From the IMG/VR virus record IMGVR_UViG_3300042543_000303, positions 1 through 64,000 of that record: a stretch of 64,000 nucleotides of DNA; one strand, given 5' to 3'. Below the pieces are notes generated by a model, which ran no database searches, was not told where the DNA came from, and saw only the letters and a program-made list of their open reading frames with translations. Shown piece after piece: positions 16,381 through 24,788 of the stretch. Origin of the DNA: a virus. The translations under genes were made by a program, and so were the position numbers. Within the stretch, counting starts at the first letter, position 1. Each line of letters begins with the position of its first letter.

Positions 16381-16799
16381 TACTTGACTCTCTTCTCGAG
16401 CATGTACGGGCTATGATGCGCGCCTTCAATTGCCGGAGCCTTATCGTCCTCCGACTTAAAAATGACATCTCCGTATCGAATACCAACAATTCGTCCGCGC
16501 CGCCCGTTGTGCGCCGTTCCAGCTTCTCCCGTATACGCGTCAGCCTTAACTCGCACCTCATCTCCGACAGTGATTTGCCCCGGCTGCGCTTGAACCCAGA
16601 TCTCATCGGCAACGCTCTGAGGGATAAGCGCGTGCCCGAGTGCTACCTTGCTAAACACTTCAACTGTCTCGGCCGCTGACTTATCTGTGTGGTTCATTGT
16701 GTTCCACAGCTCCATAAGTCTTAGCACCGCCGTGCCAACCGACTGCTTAACTCTTGCCTGCGCGAATTGCTCGCGCACCCACTCTTCGCTAATCGTCAT
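16380..16799 (-). CDS. Hypothetical protein with KOW/SH3-like C-terminal domain
   Basis: 139 aa. Start taken at ATG 16799 because it overlaps the upstream TGA (ATGA). The N-terminal 70 residues are helical; residues about 75-130 (ITVGDEVRVKADAYTG, GRRGRIVGI) match a KOW/SH3-like barrel with the conserved G near the turn. KOW domains bind RNA or ribosomal proteins. Two similar barrels occur in the giant protein at the right edge of the window. Exact role unknown. Confidence 0.6.
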   Translation of the reverse strand: MTISEEWVREQFAQARVKQSVGTAVLRLMELWNTMNHTDKSAAETVEVFSKVALGHALIPQSVADEIWVQAQPGQITVGDEVRVKADAYTGEAGTAHNGRRGRIVGIRYGDVIFKSEDDKAPAIEGAHHSPYMLEKRVK

Positions 16800-17269
16800 G
16801 CCACTACCTCGCACTTCACGCAAATTGTTGAATTAGAAACACTAACCCGGACTTCGTCAAGAGCCCTCGAGCAGACACCACACTTTACTCCAGCCTCGCG
16901 AACTTTGTACCCATCGCGCTGGCGCGCTCGATTCTTTTTCATTTTTTCTAGATAGATTTCGTCAAGCTCTTCGTCGGTGGCTCCAGCGGCGCAGATGATG
17001 TTAGCGACAAAATGCAGAACATCGACCGCCTCCTTAACTAGTTCTTCGCGGTCAAGGTACGGGTCATCGTGCTGCCACGGTTTCCACGACATTGCTTGCC
17101 GCATTTCGGCAAGTTCATCGTCAATCGCCAACATGTTCCAACGCATATACTCGATAGTGGCGTTGATATCATCAGGCGCGTTGCTGTGGAAGACCGAGTA
17201 CTTGGCTCCGTAGCACTCTTCCTGAAGCCTGGCAGTCTCCTTGAGCCAGTCTTGAAAAAGTCTTTTCAT
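16796..17269 (-). CDS. Dimeric dUTPase/dCTPase-like pyrophosphatase with C-terminal zinc ribbon
   Basis: 157 aa; start set at ATG 17269 (GGGGTAAG upstream), within a longer open frame. All-alpha NTP pyrophosphatase features: E52-x-x-E55 (DELAEM) followed by SWKPW, then E80-x-x-D83 (KEAVDVLHF), and N-x-x-R-Q-x-x-G-Y near residue 113-121, as in phage dimeric dUTPases; T4 gp56, which acts on dCTP and dUTP, shares this fold. It would remove dUTP and possibly dCTP. Residues 128-157 add a zinc ribbon, C130-x-x-C133 and C150-x-x-C153, not usual in this family. It lies next to two glycosyltransferases. Confidence 0.8.
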   Translation of the reverse strand: MKRLFQDWLKETARLQEECYGAKYSVFHSNAPDDINATIEYMRWNMLAIDDELAEMRQAMSWKPWQHDDPYLDREELVKEAVDVLHFVANIICAAGATDEELDEIYLEKMKKNRARQRDGYKVREAGVKCGVCSRALDEVRVSVSNSTICVKCEVVA

Positions 17270-17282
17270 TCTTACCCCTACT

Positions 17283-18308
17283 TCACTTTGATGAGAGCAA
17301 CAGCGTGTCGAGAAGATACTCAAGCGCTTTGCCTTTAGGCGTAATTGAAGATAGATAACTGTCCTTTTGCTGCGCGGCAAGACTATCTCGCCGCGCTTGA
17401 TTCATTTCGTCGACGGTAACGGCTAGATCCATCCACGGGTCACCAAGAATAGCAGACTCTCGCCAATCGGTAACGACTGGCACCCCTACGCCTATAGACT
17501 GGGCAACGCGAGGAGTCCACCATGACCCTGTCGGCTTAGACGGCGCAATAAGCGCGCCAACACCTTGCGACATCTGCGCAAGAACGTCACGATCTGCCCA
17601 TCCCTTGTGCTCTTTCATTGGCACGACATTGGTTTTCATTGTTGCTTGAACGCTGGCCGCCCACCGCGACTTCACATCGTCCACGACCCAGAATCTACTT
17701 CCATCGCTAGAAGAGAAAGTTTCTACGTCGTGTACCCGATCAAAAATTAGTGAGTCTAGATTCACTGCTCGAAGACTGTTAACCGCGTGGGGCGGGAGTG
17801 CGCTTGCAACCTTGCCCTGGTTTCCCCACGGCAGAATCGGGTACAAAGTTTCCGCCCAGGTGTACGAATTAAGATAGTTAACAGCGCCGTGAATCTTTGC
17901 CGCAGTTTCTGGCGTGCGTGCCTGCGCGTAGAACGGCCTAGCCGAATAGAAAGGCTTGAACATCGCGGCAGGAGATTCCTGCATCGCGTGAATGCTGTGC
18001 GCAATCTTTCCAGGGTCAGGCGCGTCAAGAAAAAGACGCAGCTTAGGGGAATCGCGCATCTCATTGATAACCCATAGCGCCGCGTACGCATGGTTAGCGG
18101 CGACGCTAGTGAGTGGCGATAGCCCAACGAACACGAGATCATAGTCCTCGAGCGCGTCTCTAGTCATTCCAAAACTCGGTGCGCAGATTTCGCTTGAATG
18201 CAGTTTGGTGCTGAGCGCGCTGGATAGAAGTCCGGCAAATGACACCGAGCGCTCTGCGTATTTTTTCGACGCCTGAGGCGCAGTCATCCCAGTGATAAGT
18301 GTTTTCAT
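17283..18308 (-). CDS. GT-B type glycosyltransferase, paralogue A
   Basis: 341 aa; ATG overlaps the upstream TGA. N-terminus MKTLITGMTA and the acidic-aromatic segment YDLVFVGLSPL, followed by LRLFLDAPD, mirror MKILMSGFTA, FDVIWMNLAPL and VGFFDDW in the 393-aa gene at 18553. The C-terminal donor-site block (LIAPSKPTGSWWTPR, then SIGVGVPVVTDWRE) is typical of the second Rossmann domain of GT-B enzymes. The pair and its setting suggest DNA-base glycosylation, as by T4 alpha- and beta-glucosyltransferase, but protein or surface glycosylation remains possible. Sugar donor unknown. Confidence 0.75.
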   Translation of the reverse strand: MKTLITGMTAPQASKKYAERSVSFAGLLSSALSTKLHSSEICAPSFGMTRDALEDYDLVFVGLSPLTSVAANHAYAALWVINEMRDSPKLRLFLDAPDPGKIAHSIHAMQESPAAMFKPFYSARPFYAQARTPETAAKIHGAVNYLNSYTWAETLYPILPWGNQGKVASALPPHAVNSLRAVNLDSLIFDRVHDVETFSSSDGSRFWVVDDVKSRWAASVQATMKTNVVPMKEHKGWADRDVLAQMSQGVGALIAPSKPTGSWWTPRVAQSIGVGVPVVTDWRESAILGDPWMDLAVTVDEMNQARRDSLAAQQKDSYLSSITPKGKALEYLLDTLLLSSK

Positions 18309-18556
18309 TCGCGCCCGCCCGCGGGCTCGTCAACTTCACCAATTTCATCAAGAACAGCAGGTAGCGCGTCTAGCACGCGTTCGACATCCTCGCACGCGAT
18401 ACTCCCCCAGTTAAGCGCGTCGTCTCCAGCCGGGTAGCTGTTTGGGAACCACGCGGCAAGAAGAGCTTGCGCTAGTTTTCTTATGAGCTGATCTGTTACA
18501 TGCTCTGGTAAGTATTCTTCTGGGAAGCTTGTTTCATTGATCTCCGTGTACGTCAT
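18305..18556 (-). CDS. Hypothetical acidic protein between the two glycosyltransferases, 83 aa
   Basis: It overlaps both neighbours by 4 bases (ATGA on each side), so the three genes form one translationally coupled cassette. Acidic helical protein with PEEYLPEHVTDQLIRKLAQAL at the N-terminal half and a C-terminal Pro/Gly tail. No family recognised. Its conserved placement could be tested in relatives; an accessory subunit of the glycosyltransferases is a guess. Confidence 0.6.
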   Translation of the reverse strand: MTYTEINETSFPEEYLPEHVTDQLIRKLAQALLAAWFPNSYPAGDDALNWGSIACEDVERVLDALPAVLDEIGEVDEPAGGRE

Positions 18557-19734
18557 ATCTTGAGTCCTTTGTCTTCTCGTACTGCACGGTGAACGATTTG
18601 ATCGCAGTGCGCGATAAATGAATCGTAGCTTGGTATGTACTGCCGTAGCGCGTTCTGCTGCGTGATCGCGAGCTGCGCGAGCTCGGCGTCTGATAGACGC
18701 TCAATCTCGGCAATACTCAGCCGGTGGCAGTCACCAAGCGGCGCGCCTTCGTTCTTGTCCGCGAAGAGAACTGAACCTACACGCGCGGAGTACATGAATC
18801 GACTACGCCACCAGCCAGACCCGGCGTGCGGGTACGGCGGAGACAGAATACCCCAGTGCTCGTTGTAGAACGCGAGGACGTCCTGTTCAGTCTGAAGGCG
18901 CTGACCGCCGAGCTTGCGAACCAACTTGCGCGACCCGACAATTTCGACAGGCCACTCAAAGCGTTTCTTCTCAAGCCACGTGTCGTGCGGCATTAGCGCC
19001 CCAAGCACCCACGCGCGTTTCTTGCTCTCTGGCGGCAGCGCTGTGACGCTGTCAAGAATAGAATAGATCGTCGAGCTCGGGTCAAGCGCCTCGATCGCTG
19101 AAAGCTCTTTCGGCATGCGCTTGCGTACCAGTGAACGATCGCCCCACGCGTACATTGGGCACACAGGCACCATGCCTGCCCCCCAGCGCGCCCCGAGCAA
19201 GTTTCGCGCAGATTCGACAAGCATTGCGTCGTAGTCGCGAACAGACTCGTCAGTCTCCGTCATATAGTAGCGCTCGATGTAGATCTTGGCGTTAGGGTTA
19301 ATGGCTAGCGCGCGTTCCTTGGCAGCTACAGCGTCCGCGTGACTAAAGTACGTGGCGCCCTCCTCGCCGCGATCCTTGCCGACAAGAAGATATTTGTAGA
19401 TCATCTCGGGCTTGCGTATCAACGCCTTTGCACCATTGAACACGGTGGAGAACTGCCAGTCATCAAAGAAACCCACGCAGGGTTTCCCGCTAGCAAGAGC
19501 GTAAAGCGCGCCCATAGCGCCTTGTCTTCCGTTAAGTGAGTTTAGGGGCGCGAGGTTCATCCAGATGACATCGAAAGACGATAGGTCTTCGCCGGGTGTC
19601 ACCTTGCGCCACTCGACCTCATGCCCGGCGCTACGCAGCGCGTCAACGATTGACGCAGGTACGTCAATCTTTGAGATTGTACGCTTGTCGGTGTTGATCT
19701 GCAGGGCAGTAAACCCTGACATCAAGATTTTCAT
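18553..19734 (-). CDS. GT-B type glycosyltransferase, paralogue B
   Basis: 393 aa. Same architecture as the 341-aa paralogue: MKILMSGFTA start, FDVIWMNLAPLNSL, a CPMYAWGD turn in the middle, and the donor-site block SPPYPHAGSGWWRSRF followed by VGSVLFADKNEG. The longer linker (about residues 120-190) is specific to this copy. Two diverged copies in tandem could add two different sugars or build a disaccharide on one acceptor. The gene starts the glycosyltransferase cassette; a GC-rich hairpin lies between it and the SSB-like gene. Confidence 0.75.
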   Translation of the reverse strand: MKILMSGFTALQINTDKRTISKIDVPASIVDALRSAGHEVEWRKVTPGEDLSSFDVIWMNLAPLNSLNGRQGAMGALYALASGKPCVGFFDDWQFSTVFNGAKALIRKPEMIYKYLLVGKDRGEEGATYFSHADAVAAKERALAINPNAKIYIERYYMTETDESVRDYDAMLVESARNLLGARWGAGMVPVCPMYAWGDRSLVRKRMPKELSAIEALDPSSTIYSILDSVTALPPESKKRAWVLGALMPHDTWLEKKRFEWPVEIVGSRKLVRKLGGQRLQTEQDVLAFYNEHWGILSPPYPHAGSGWWRSRFMYSARVGSVLFADKNEGAPLGDCHRLSIAEIERLSDAELAQLAITQQNALRQYIPSYDSFIAHCDQIVHRAVREDKGLKI

Positions 19735-19764
19735 TCCGTCTCCTCAGTAGCCCCTGCGACGTGC

Positions 19765-19789
19765 CCGCCCGGTGTAGTGGGCCGGGCGG
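19765..19789. promoter_or_regulatory. GC-rich hairpin between SSB-like and glycosyltransferase genes
   Basis: CCGCCCGG (19765-19772) and CCGGGCGG (19782-19789) pair perfectly over 8 bp around a 9-base loop. On the minus strand it lies 24 bases past the SSB-like stop. There is no U-tract, so it may act as a partial terminator or as an mRNA stabiliser. Confidence 0.5.
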
Positions 19790-19812
19790 ACACGCCGTAC
19801 GCTTCGATCGTA

Positions 19813-20385
19813 CTAGAACGGAGAAGCGGGAGGTGCGCTAGCGCTGACAGCTTCTGGTGCAGGTGCAGGTGCAGGTGCAGGTGCAGGTGCAGGTGCAGGT
19901 GCAGGTGCAGGTGCAGGTGCAGGTGCAGGTGCAGGCGCCGCGGCCGGAGCGGAAGCTGCGAGGGGTGCTCCAGCCGCCGCCTGAGTGGCGTAGTAGGTCT
20001 TGATCTCGTTGCGCTTCTGACCCTGCCACGTGCGACTGCCAACCTGCGCACGGAACGAGCGCCCAACAAGCGCCTGCTCGATCTGAGCATTCGACGGGTT
20101 GGTTGCGAAGTAGTCGCGACCGAGACCAAGAGCGTTCATCTTACGGAAGAAGATGCCAAGCGCATTTGCGTTGTCAGGTGAGACAACCAGGTTGTCCCAG
20201 ACAAGACGCTTATTGTGCGCGCCACCCTGAACCTGAGTCTTCAGCGCGAACATTGTCTTGCCTGACTGCGACACTTTTGCGGTTGCCTCGACCACGGTGA
20301 GTTCATAGTCGCCGTCCGGCAGCGGCTCATAGCTGCCGACGTCTCCGGCCTCGTTGACGAGGTCTGACCAGTTGAGACTGCTCAA
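19813..20385 (-). CDS. Single-stranded-DNA-binding-like protein (DUF669-type) with Pro-Ala tail
   Basis: 190 aa, TTG start with AAGGAG six bases before. Residues 1-130 follow the phage DUF669/SSB-like pattern: LNWSDLVNEAG, LPDGDYELTVVEA, then RLVWDNLVVSPDNANALG and a Gly-Leu-Gly stretch. Residues about 145-175 are a run of Pro-Ala dipeptides encoded by 13 perfect copies of a hexanucleotide, ending in an acidic-poor tail with final aromatic ASPF. A flexible linker ending in a hydrophobic tip is usual for SSB proteins that recruit partners. It precedes the Sak4-like ATPase, Cas4-like nuclease and helicase, so a recombination-replication role is likely. Confidence 0.75.
   Translation of the reverse strand: MSSLNWSDLVNEAGDVGSYEPLPDGDYELTVVEATAKVSQSGKTMFALKTQVQGGAHNKRLVWDNLVVSPDNANALGIFFRKMNALGLGRDYFATNPSNAQIEQALVGRSFRAQVGSRTWQGQKRNEIKTYYATQAAAGAPLAASAPAAAPAPAPAPAPAPAPAPAPAPAPAPAPAPEAVSASAPPASPF
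19856..19933. repeat. Hexanucleotide tandem repeat, 13 perfect copies
   Basis: GGTGCA is repeated 13 times without a mismatch on the plus strand, inside the SSB-like gene, where the minus strand reads as alternating Ala and Pro codons. Six-base units keep the frame, so copy number change would only alter linker length. Confidence 0.95.
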
Positions 20386-20414
20386 TGTATTCTCCTTACT
20401 CTGCCTGACGACTG

Positions 20415-21191
20415 TCAGGACGCCTTCTTCTTGGACTCAGCCGGGGCTGCTTCTTGCTTTGGCCCGAAGACCATGTCGAGCATACGCTCGATTGATAGGT
20501 TTTCCTGCTCGACGACTCCGCCGAGCCTACCCTGTACGCGTTCGCCAGCTTCGTACTTCGGCGTACGCTCGACGTACATGCGACGCACTCGATACGGCCC
20601 TTGCGTTGGGTCAGGATTTGGAAATTCCTCGATAGTAATTGCGCCGAGGATATCGTAGAAATACGGAGCCTGAATAGCCAGCTGCCCCTGTAGATACGGC
20701 TTGTACCGATCATCCTGCCCCGACCGTGCCATGGCGGTAAGAACCACGGCCTCGAGCGGAGCGGTAGGGTGCATCGTTAGGTCACGCAGATCACGCAAGA
20801 GCGCGCCCATGTGACGAAGTAACTCACCCCACTGCTGCTGACTCATCTGCTGCTTCCCCGCGATATTCTCCAGGCACTTAACCTGGAGCTCAGACACGGA
20901 GTCAATGATGAGCGACTTAAACTGATGCTTACCGAGCTGAAGCCACTGGAACGTTTTCAGCACGGTGTCGTAGTCACGGATTTGCACGACGCAGGTATCC
21001 CACGTCCCATCCGCGACAGGCGGCTCCTCACGGAGCGGGTCCCAGTACTTGACAACGATGGGAAGGAAGCGGTGACCGCCTTCGACATCGAGCATGAGCC
21101 GGGGGTAGGGTGCGGTCACGGCGAAGGTTGACTTACCAACCTTTGACTCACCGTAGACCATAATGGTTAGAGAGCGCTGTACTTCCGACAT
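20415..21191 (-). CDS. RecA-fold ATPase, Sak4-like single-strand annealing type
   Basis: 258 aa. Walker A is YGESKVGKST (residues about 13-22), followed by LDVEGG; Walker B is the hydrophobic strand SLIIDSVSEL near residue 95. A later QQQWGELLRHMGALLRDLR helix and VVLTAMARSGQ match AAA_24/Sak4 phage proteins, which promote annealing together with an SSB. The C-terminus is basic and Ala-rich. It lies between the SSB-like gene and a Cas4-like nuclease, the normal set for phage recombination. Confidence 0.82.
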   Translation of the reverse strand: MSEVQRSLTIMVYGESKVGKSTFAVTAPYPRLMLDVEGGHRFLPIVVKYWDPLREEPPVADGTWDTCVVQIRDYDTVLKTFQWLQLGKHQFKSLIIDSVSELQVKCLENIAGKQQMSQQQWGELLRHMGALLRDLRDLTMHPTAPLEAVVLTAMARSGQDDRYKPYLQGQLAIQAPYFYDILGAITIEEFPNPDPTQGPYRVRRMYVERTPKYEAGERVQGRLGGVVEQENLSIERMLDMVFGPKQEAAPAESKKKAS

Positions 21192-21194
21192 GCG

Positions 21195-22121
21195 TCACTC
21201 AGTTCCTTTCTTTTCGGATTCGTAGTAGCCATACGGGTCGGCCACTTCGAACATCTCAGAGATTGCCTGCTCCGCCGCGCTGCCGTCATCAATCATGTGG
21301 CACACGGTGTAGAACTGGCACTTCCAGCTGCAGTCGCGGCTGGGGCGCGGATACGCAACAAACGCCGGGTCCTCGCCTTCGTCGAGCGCCTTGCGTGTTC
21401 GCATTAGATCGGCGATGGTTCCGTGGATGCGCTTCCAGAACGAGCGCAGTGTGAACACGTTATGACGAACCTCTACCTGCTCGTAAAAAGGCGGCTTCGC
21501 GTTCGCTGAACGCTTGACCTTTTTGAGAAGAGTGAAGATACCGCCGTCGCAGCGCTCGTCGCCTTCGTTTGTTGTCGCCTCGAGAAGCATGTACGTAAGA
21601 ATCTGCTCGTTCATATGCGACATCTTGTTAAAGTCAGTAAACGAACCGCCGACCGTCTTGAAGTCGCGAAAGAAGCGCACGCCGTCAGCCTTGCGCCGAA
21701 CGCGCATATCAAGTTTGCCCTGCAGCTCGACTTCGCCGTTGAACAGCGGGGCGATGATGATTTCCTCCGTCGAGATCATCTCGAGCTCGAGGTCGATGCC
21801 TTCCTCGTCAACCCACTGCAGATAGCCCTCGAGCATGATGCGCCCAAGCTCTGCCTCATTGTCTAGGTCTGACGTGTCGCGCCATTGCTCTGCAAGAATC
21901 TCGCGGTCCTGCTCGACAAGTTGCGTGTGCGCTTCGAGAAGAGGAATGCCCTTTGAGTAGTAGCGATCAAGCGCCTCATGAATACGCGACCCGAGCGCGA
22001 GCGCTCCAGTAAAGTCTTTAGACTTAGGCTGCAGACGACGGTAATACGTGAGCCACCATTTGCGCCGGCAGTCCTTGAACGTCTGTATTTCGGAGTTTGA
22101 TAGTCTTACGACACCAGTCAC
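21195..22121 (-). CDS. Cas4/RecB-like PD-(D/E)XK nuclease
   Basis: 308 aa, GTG start overlapping the helicase stop (GTGA). Early RLSNSEIQTFKDCRRKWWLTY is the usual N-terminus of the family with the first cluster Cys. The nuclease core includes GKLDMRVR and RFFRDFKTVG (the D and E/D-x-K positions). The C-terminal CSWKCQFYTVC provides the other three Cys of an iron-sulfur site. It likely resects DNA ends. All neighbours are recombination-replication genes. Confidence 0.85.
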   Translation of the reverse strand: MTGVVRLSNSEIQTFKDCRRKWWLTYYRRLQPKSKDFTGALALGSRIHEALDRYYSKGIPLLEAHTQLVEQDREILAEQWRDTSDLDNEAELGRIMLEGYLQWVDEEGIDLELEMISTEEIIIAPLFNGEVELQGKLDMRVRRKADGVRFFRDFKTVGGSFTDFNKMSHMNEQILTYMLLEATTNEGDERCDGGIFTLLKKVKRSANAKPPFYEQVEVRHNVFTLRSFWKRIHGTIADLMRTRKALDEGEDPAFVAYPRPSRDCSWKCQFYTVCHMIDDGSAAEQAISEMFEVADPYGYYESEKKGTE

Positions 22122-23923
22122 AGTTTGTTGTCCTTATCGTCACGAAGCATGGAGAGCAGCTGCGCCTTGTCGCGGACAATCTGCTCAAAGTTATCTGCCT
22201 TGGTTTCAAGCGCCTGAATAACACGTTCTTCGATTGTGCCTTCAGTGACGTAATCGGTAATGATCACCGAGTCGTGAATCTCTGAGCCAATGCGGTGCAC
22301 GCGGTCGAGTGCCTGCTTATGATCGACAAGCGACCATGGTCGCTGCAGCATGACAAGTCGTCGCGCCGCAGTTAGCGTTACGCCGACGCCGCCTGCCTGC
22401 GCAGTGAAAAGAATCCACTTGATTCTGCCGGACTGAAAATCGTCGATAGCCTCTTGACGTTCGTCTTCGGTCTGCGCGCCGGTGATCAGCCCATGGGGAA
22501 TCTTAGCTTTTGTCATCGCGTTGCTCAGCAACTCAATCAACTGGCGGGACACGGCGCATACGGCGACGCTGTCACTGCCAAAGTCGCCGGATGATATGTC
22601 GTTCATGAGCGCATCGACCTTACACGACGGCTCGGCAAGAATAACGCGCGATTCACCGCTCGTCTCGTCGATGACCATCTCGGCATAGGACGACGCAAAC
22701 TGCAGCAGACGTGTTGTTTGCGTGAGCGGGCTCGGCGCGGTAAGTGCGTCCCCGCCTTCCAGCTCCGCGATCATCATGTCGCGCATCTGGCCGTACGCCT
22801 TCTTCTGCTTGGTTGACATTTCAACGTCGCGACGCTCAAAGAGTACCTCTGGCAGCCACGGCAACACGCGCGCCTTAAGCATACGGCGCATGCGCGGGTT
22901 GATCGCCGCGTAGAACTCTTCCTGCATATGCGGCTTGACACCGAGCACCATCATGCCGCCGAATGCGTTGAGCATCGTGTCTACAGTGCGATCGACCCAG
23001 CGTGTCTTGCTCGGCCATTCTTCTGGCGATAGCCAGTGCAGAATGGACCAGAGATCGAGCACGTCATTGGCGATTGGCGTTCCCGTGAGAGCGAATCGGA
23101 ATGGCGCGTCCGCGGTGGCAGCCCAGAGCGCGCGTGTTTGCTTGCTCTTAGGCTCCTTCGAGCGGTGGATCTCGTCGGCGATGACGCTCTTGAAGTCGAT
23201 TTCGTTGAGCTCGCGCCGGTGCACCTCGCAACGGTTTTCGCTGATACGCTCATCGTGGCCGCCGCAGTCCTTGCACCGAGCCAGAGCCACAGAACCGTAG
23301 GGTGCGAGGCGCGAGTGTGATCGTAGCGACTCCCAGTTGATGACGTACACGTCCGCGTCGCTGGCTAGTTGCTTGCGGCGTTGTCCGGCGCTGCCTTTGA
23401 TGACCTCGACATTGACGCCTGGCCACCAGAGCGCGAACTCGCGCTTCCAATTCTTTTTGAGCGTGTTTGGGCACACGATGAGCGCCGGAAACACACCCTC
23501 GCCGGCGTCCTGCAGGCGCTTGAGTGCTCGAATTGCCTGGGCGGTCTTTCCGAGGCCAGGCTCATCAGCAAGAAGGGCTCGACGGGCCGTGGCAAGAAAC
23601 TCGACGCCCGCTCTCTGGTGGGGAAATAGGTCCTCGTTGACGCCATTCTCGAGGGTCTCAAGGTCACGAAGGGCGTTGGCCGGGTCGATACGCGCGACTC
23701 GCTCATTGGCCGCCCATTCGCCCAGTCTTGGCCCAATCTCAAGGTCGTCTCGAAACGTCGAGCGTAGCGCCAGGCAGGTTGCCCACCCGAGGGGCGCTCG
23801 CCATACCTGATCCTTCGCTGACCAGGTGGCTCCAGGGATGCTTTTGCAAAGCTCCTTGTACCGCCACTCGGCGTCGATCAGAATCGACTTGCCTTCGGCG
23901 TCGAGCTCTGTCGTTACGGTCAC
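22118..23923 (-). CDS. SNF2-family DNA helicase/ATPase
   Basis: 601 aa from GTG 23923, chosen because GGAAGGAG lies five to six bases upstream; an ATG 30 bases further upstream would put that site inside the gene. The first 85 residues (WRYKELCKSIPGATWSAKDQVW) look like a HARP-type annealing module. Then HQRAGVEFL, Walker A DEPGLGKT, DEIH box, a Cys-rich insertion (CKDCGG, later CEVH) and the C-terminal motifs TAQAGGVGVTLT and ALDRVHRIGS. The fold matches phage SNF2 helicases of SMARCAL1/HARP type, which remodel replication forks. Overlaps the nuclease gene. Confidence 0.85.
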   Translation of the reverse strand: MTVTTELDAEGKSILIDAEWRYKELCKSIPGATWSAKDQVWRAPLGWATCLALRSTFRDDLEIGPRLGEWAANERVARIDPANALRDLETLENGVNEDLFPHQRAGVEFLATARRALLADEPGLGKTAQAIRALKRLQDAGEGVFPALIVCPNTLKKNWKREFALWWPGVNVEVIKGSAGQRRKQLASDADVYVINWESLRSHSRLAPYGSVALARCKDCGGHDERISENRCEVHRRELNEIDFKSVIADEIHRSKEPKSKQTRALWAATADAPFRFALTGTPIANDVLDLWSILHWLSPEEWPSKTRWVDRTVDTMLNAFGGMMVLGVKPHMQEEFYAAINPRMRRMLKARVLPWLPEVLFERRDVEMSTKQKKAYGQMRDMMIAELEGGDALTAPSPLTQTTRLLQFASSYAEMVIDETSGESRVILAEPSCKVDALMNDISSGDFGSDSVAVCAVSRQLIELLSNAMTKAKIPHGLITGAQTEDERQEAIDDFQSGRIKWILFTAQAGGVGVTLTAARRLVMLQRPWSLVDHKQALDRVHRIGSEIHDSVIITDYVTEGTIEERVIQALETKADNFEQIVRDKAQLLSMLRDDKDNKL

Positions 23924-24006
23924 TAAGTCTCTCCTTCCGGGTGCAAACAACATACTAACAGGAAATCTGCAAAAAGTAATAGTTTTCTCGTAGTATGTAC
24001 AAGATT
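23924..24006 (-). promoter_or_regulatory. AT-rich gap before the helicase gene
   Basis: 83 bases without a gene, clearly richer in A/T than the flanks. On the minus strand TTGTAC and TATTAC stand 15 bases apart, a poor promoter match. The strong ribosome binding site GGAAGGAG of the helicase lies at its end. Confidence 0.3.
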
Positions 24007-24474
24007 TTATTGAAGTAGCACGGTTGGCTTCCAACCAAGCTTTACTAGCCGTAGAAGCCCATGACGAATCGCGTCATTCGCGTGCCCACCACCGCCGACG
24101 TGCCAAGTGCCGATTTTACGCAGCGCGTCGTTCGGGAACATCTTTTTTGCGTCCGACGGAGACTGAAAAATCAACTCAGCTTCGGCATCGCGGGCGTAGT
24201 CTCGCATGATCTGCTTAAGCACGCCGATCTGTTCGAGGCTGTATGGCGCCTGACTGTTGCGCACTGTCTGCGCGTTGATCACAAAGCGTTCGCATACAAC
24301 GCCAAGCTCAAGACCATGATGCAGCGCCCACTCTAGCGTGTCGCGAATCGGCTTTGCAAACTCATCAGGTTGGTACTCACCGGATGACAGTAATTCAGGA
24401 GACTCTGACAGGCTAATCACACTGACGCCAGTAGTCTTTCCAGGGTCTACTGCAAGAACATACTTCACGTCCAT
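24007..24474 (-). CDS. RuvC-like RNase H-fold nuclease (Holliday junction resolvase type)
   Basis: 155 aa. AVDPGKTTG at residue 8 gives the first catalytic Asp, VVCERFV near residue 60 the Glu, and HANDAIRHGL near residue 133 the last Asp, in the order of RuvC/RNase H-like phage resolvases. Size also fits. It is expected to cut branched DNA during packaging or recombination. The ATG lies within the upstream deaminase gene (10-base overlap). Confidence 0.82.
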   Translation of the reverse strand: MDVKYVLAVDPGKTTGVSVISLSESPELLSSGEYQPDEFAKPIRDTLEWALHHGLELGVVCERFVINAQTVRNSQAPYSLEQIGVLKQIMRDYARDAEAELIFQSPSDAKKMFPNDALRKIGTWHVGGGGHANDAIRHGLLRLVKLGWKPTVLLQ

Positions 24475-24788
24475 ACGATATTCGCCACTCCTACTCTGGC
24501 CAGCCGGCGCTCACAGCGCTTGCACGGTTTTGACATGGCAGGACTACCATCACGCCCAACGCGTGCCACGTAGACTGTTGCACCCTTCGCACGAGGTCCC
24601 GCCGCGGCAATTGCCGCTTCCTCGGCATGTACGTGCGCGATGCGCCACGTGTTTGAGTCTGCTTCACGGATTCTTTTATTCGTTGCCTCTGCGACTACTA
24701 CGCCGTTCGCAACAACAACGCAGCCGTGCCGGTATCTGCACTTACTCGTCGCGGCAATGTTGATCGCCTGCTCAAGAAACCGGTTCAC
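24465..24788 (-). CDS. Small deaminase of the cytidine/dCMP deaminase fold
   Basis: 107 aa, GTG start overlapping the polymerase TGA (GTGA). Zinc and catalytic residues are present: HAEE near residue 53 and PCKRCE near residue 88. It is shorter than the dCMP deaminase at 26607 and closer to the small phage dCMP/cytidine deaminase-like proteins. The genome therefore has two deaminases, one on each side of the polymerase. Substrate not decidable from the motifs. Confidence 0.75.
   Translation of the reverse strand: MNRFLEQAINIAATSKCRYRHGCVVVANGVVVAEATNKRIREADSNTWRIAHVHAEEAAIAAAGPRAKGATVYVARVGRDGSPAMSKPCKRCERRLARVGVANIVWT

Noticed and set aside
19856-19933. CRISPR-like array
   Set aside because: Units are 6 bases without spacers; this is a microsatellite that codes for Pro-Ala.
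23924-24006. Replication origin
   Set aside because: AT-rich gap before the helicase has no iterons or clear unwinding element; only a low-confidence promoter region is kept.
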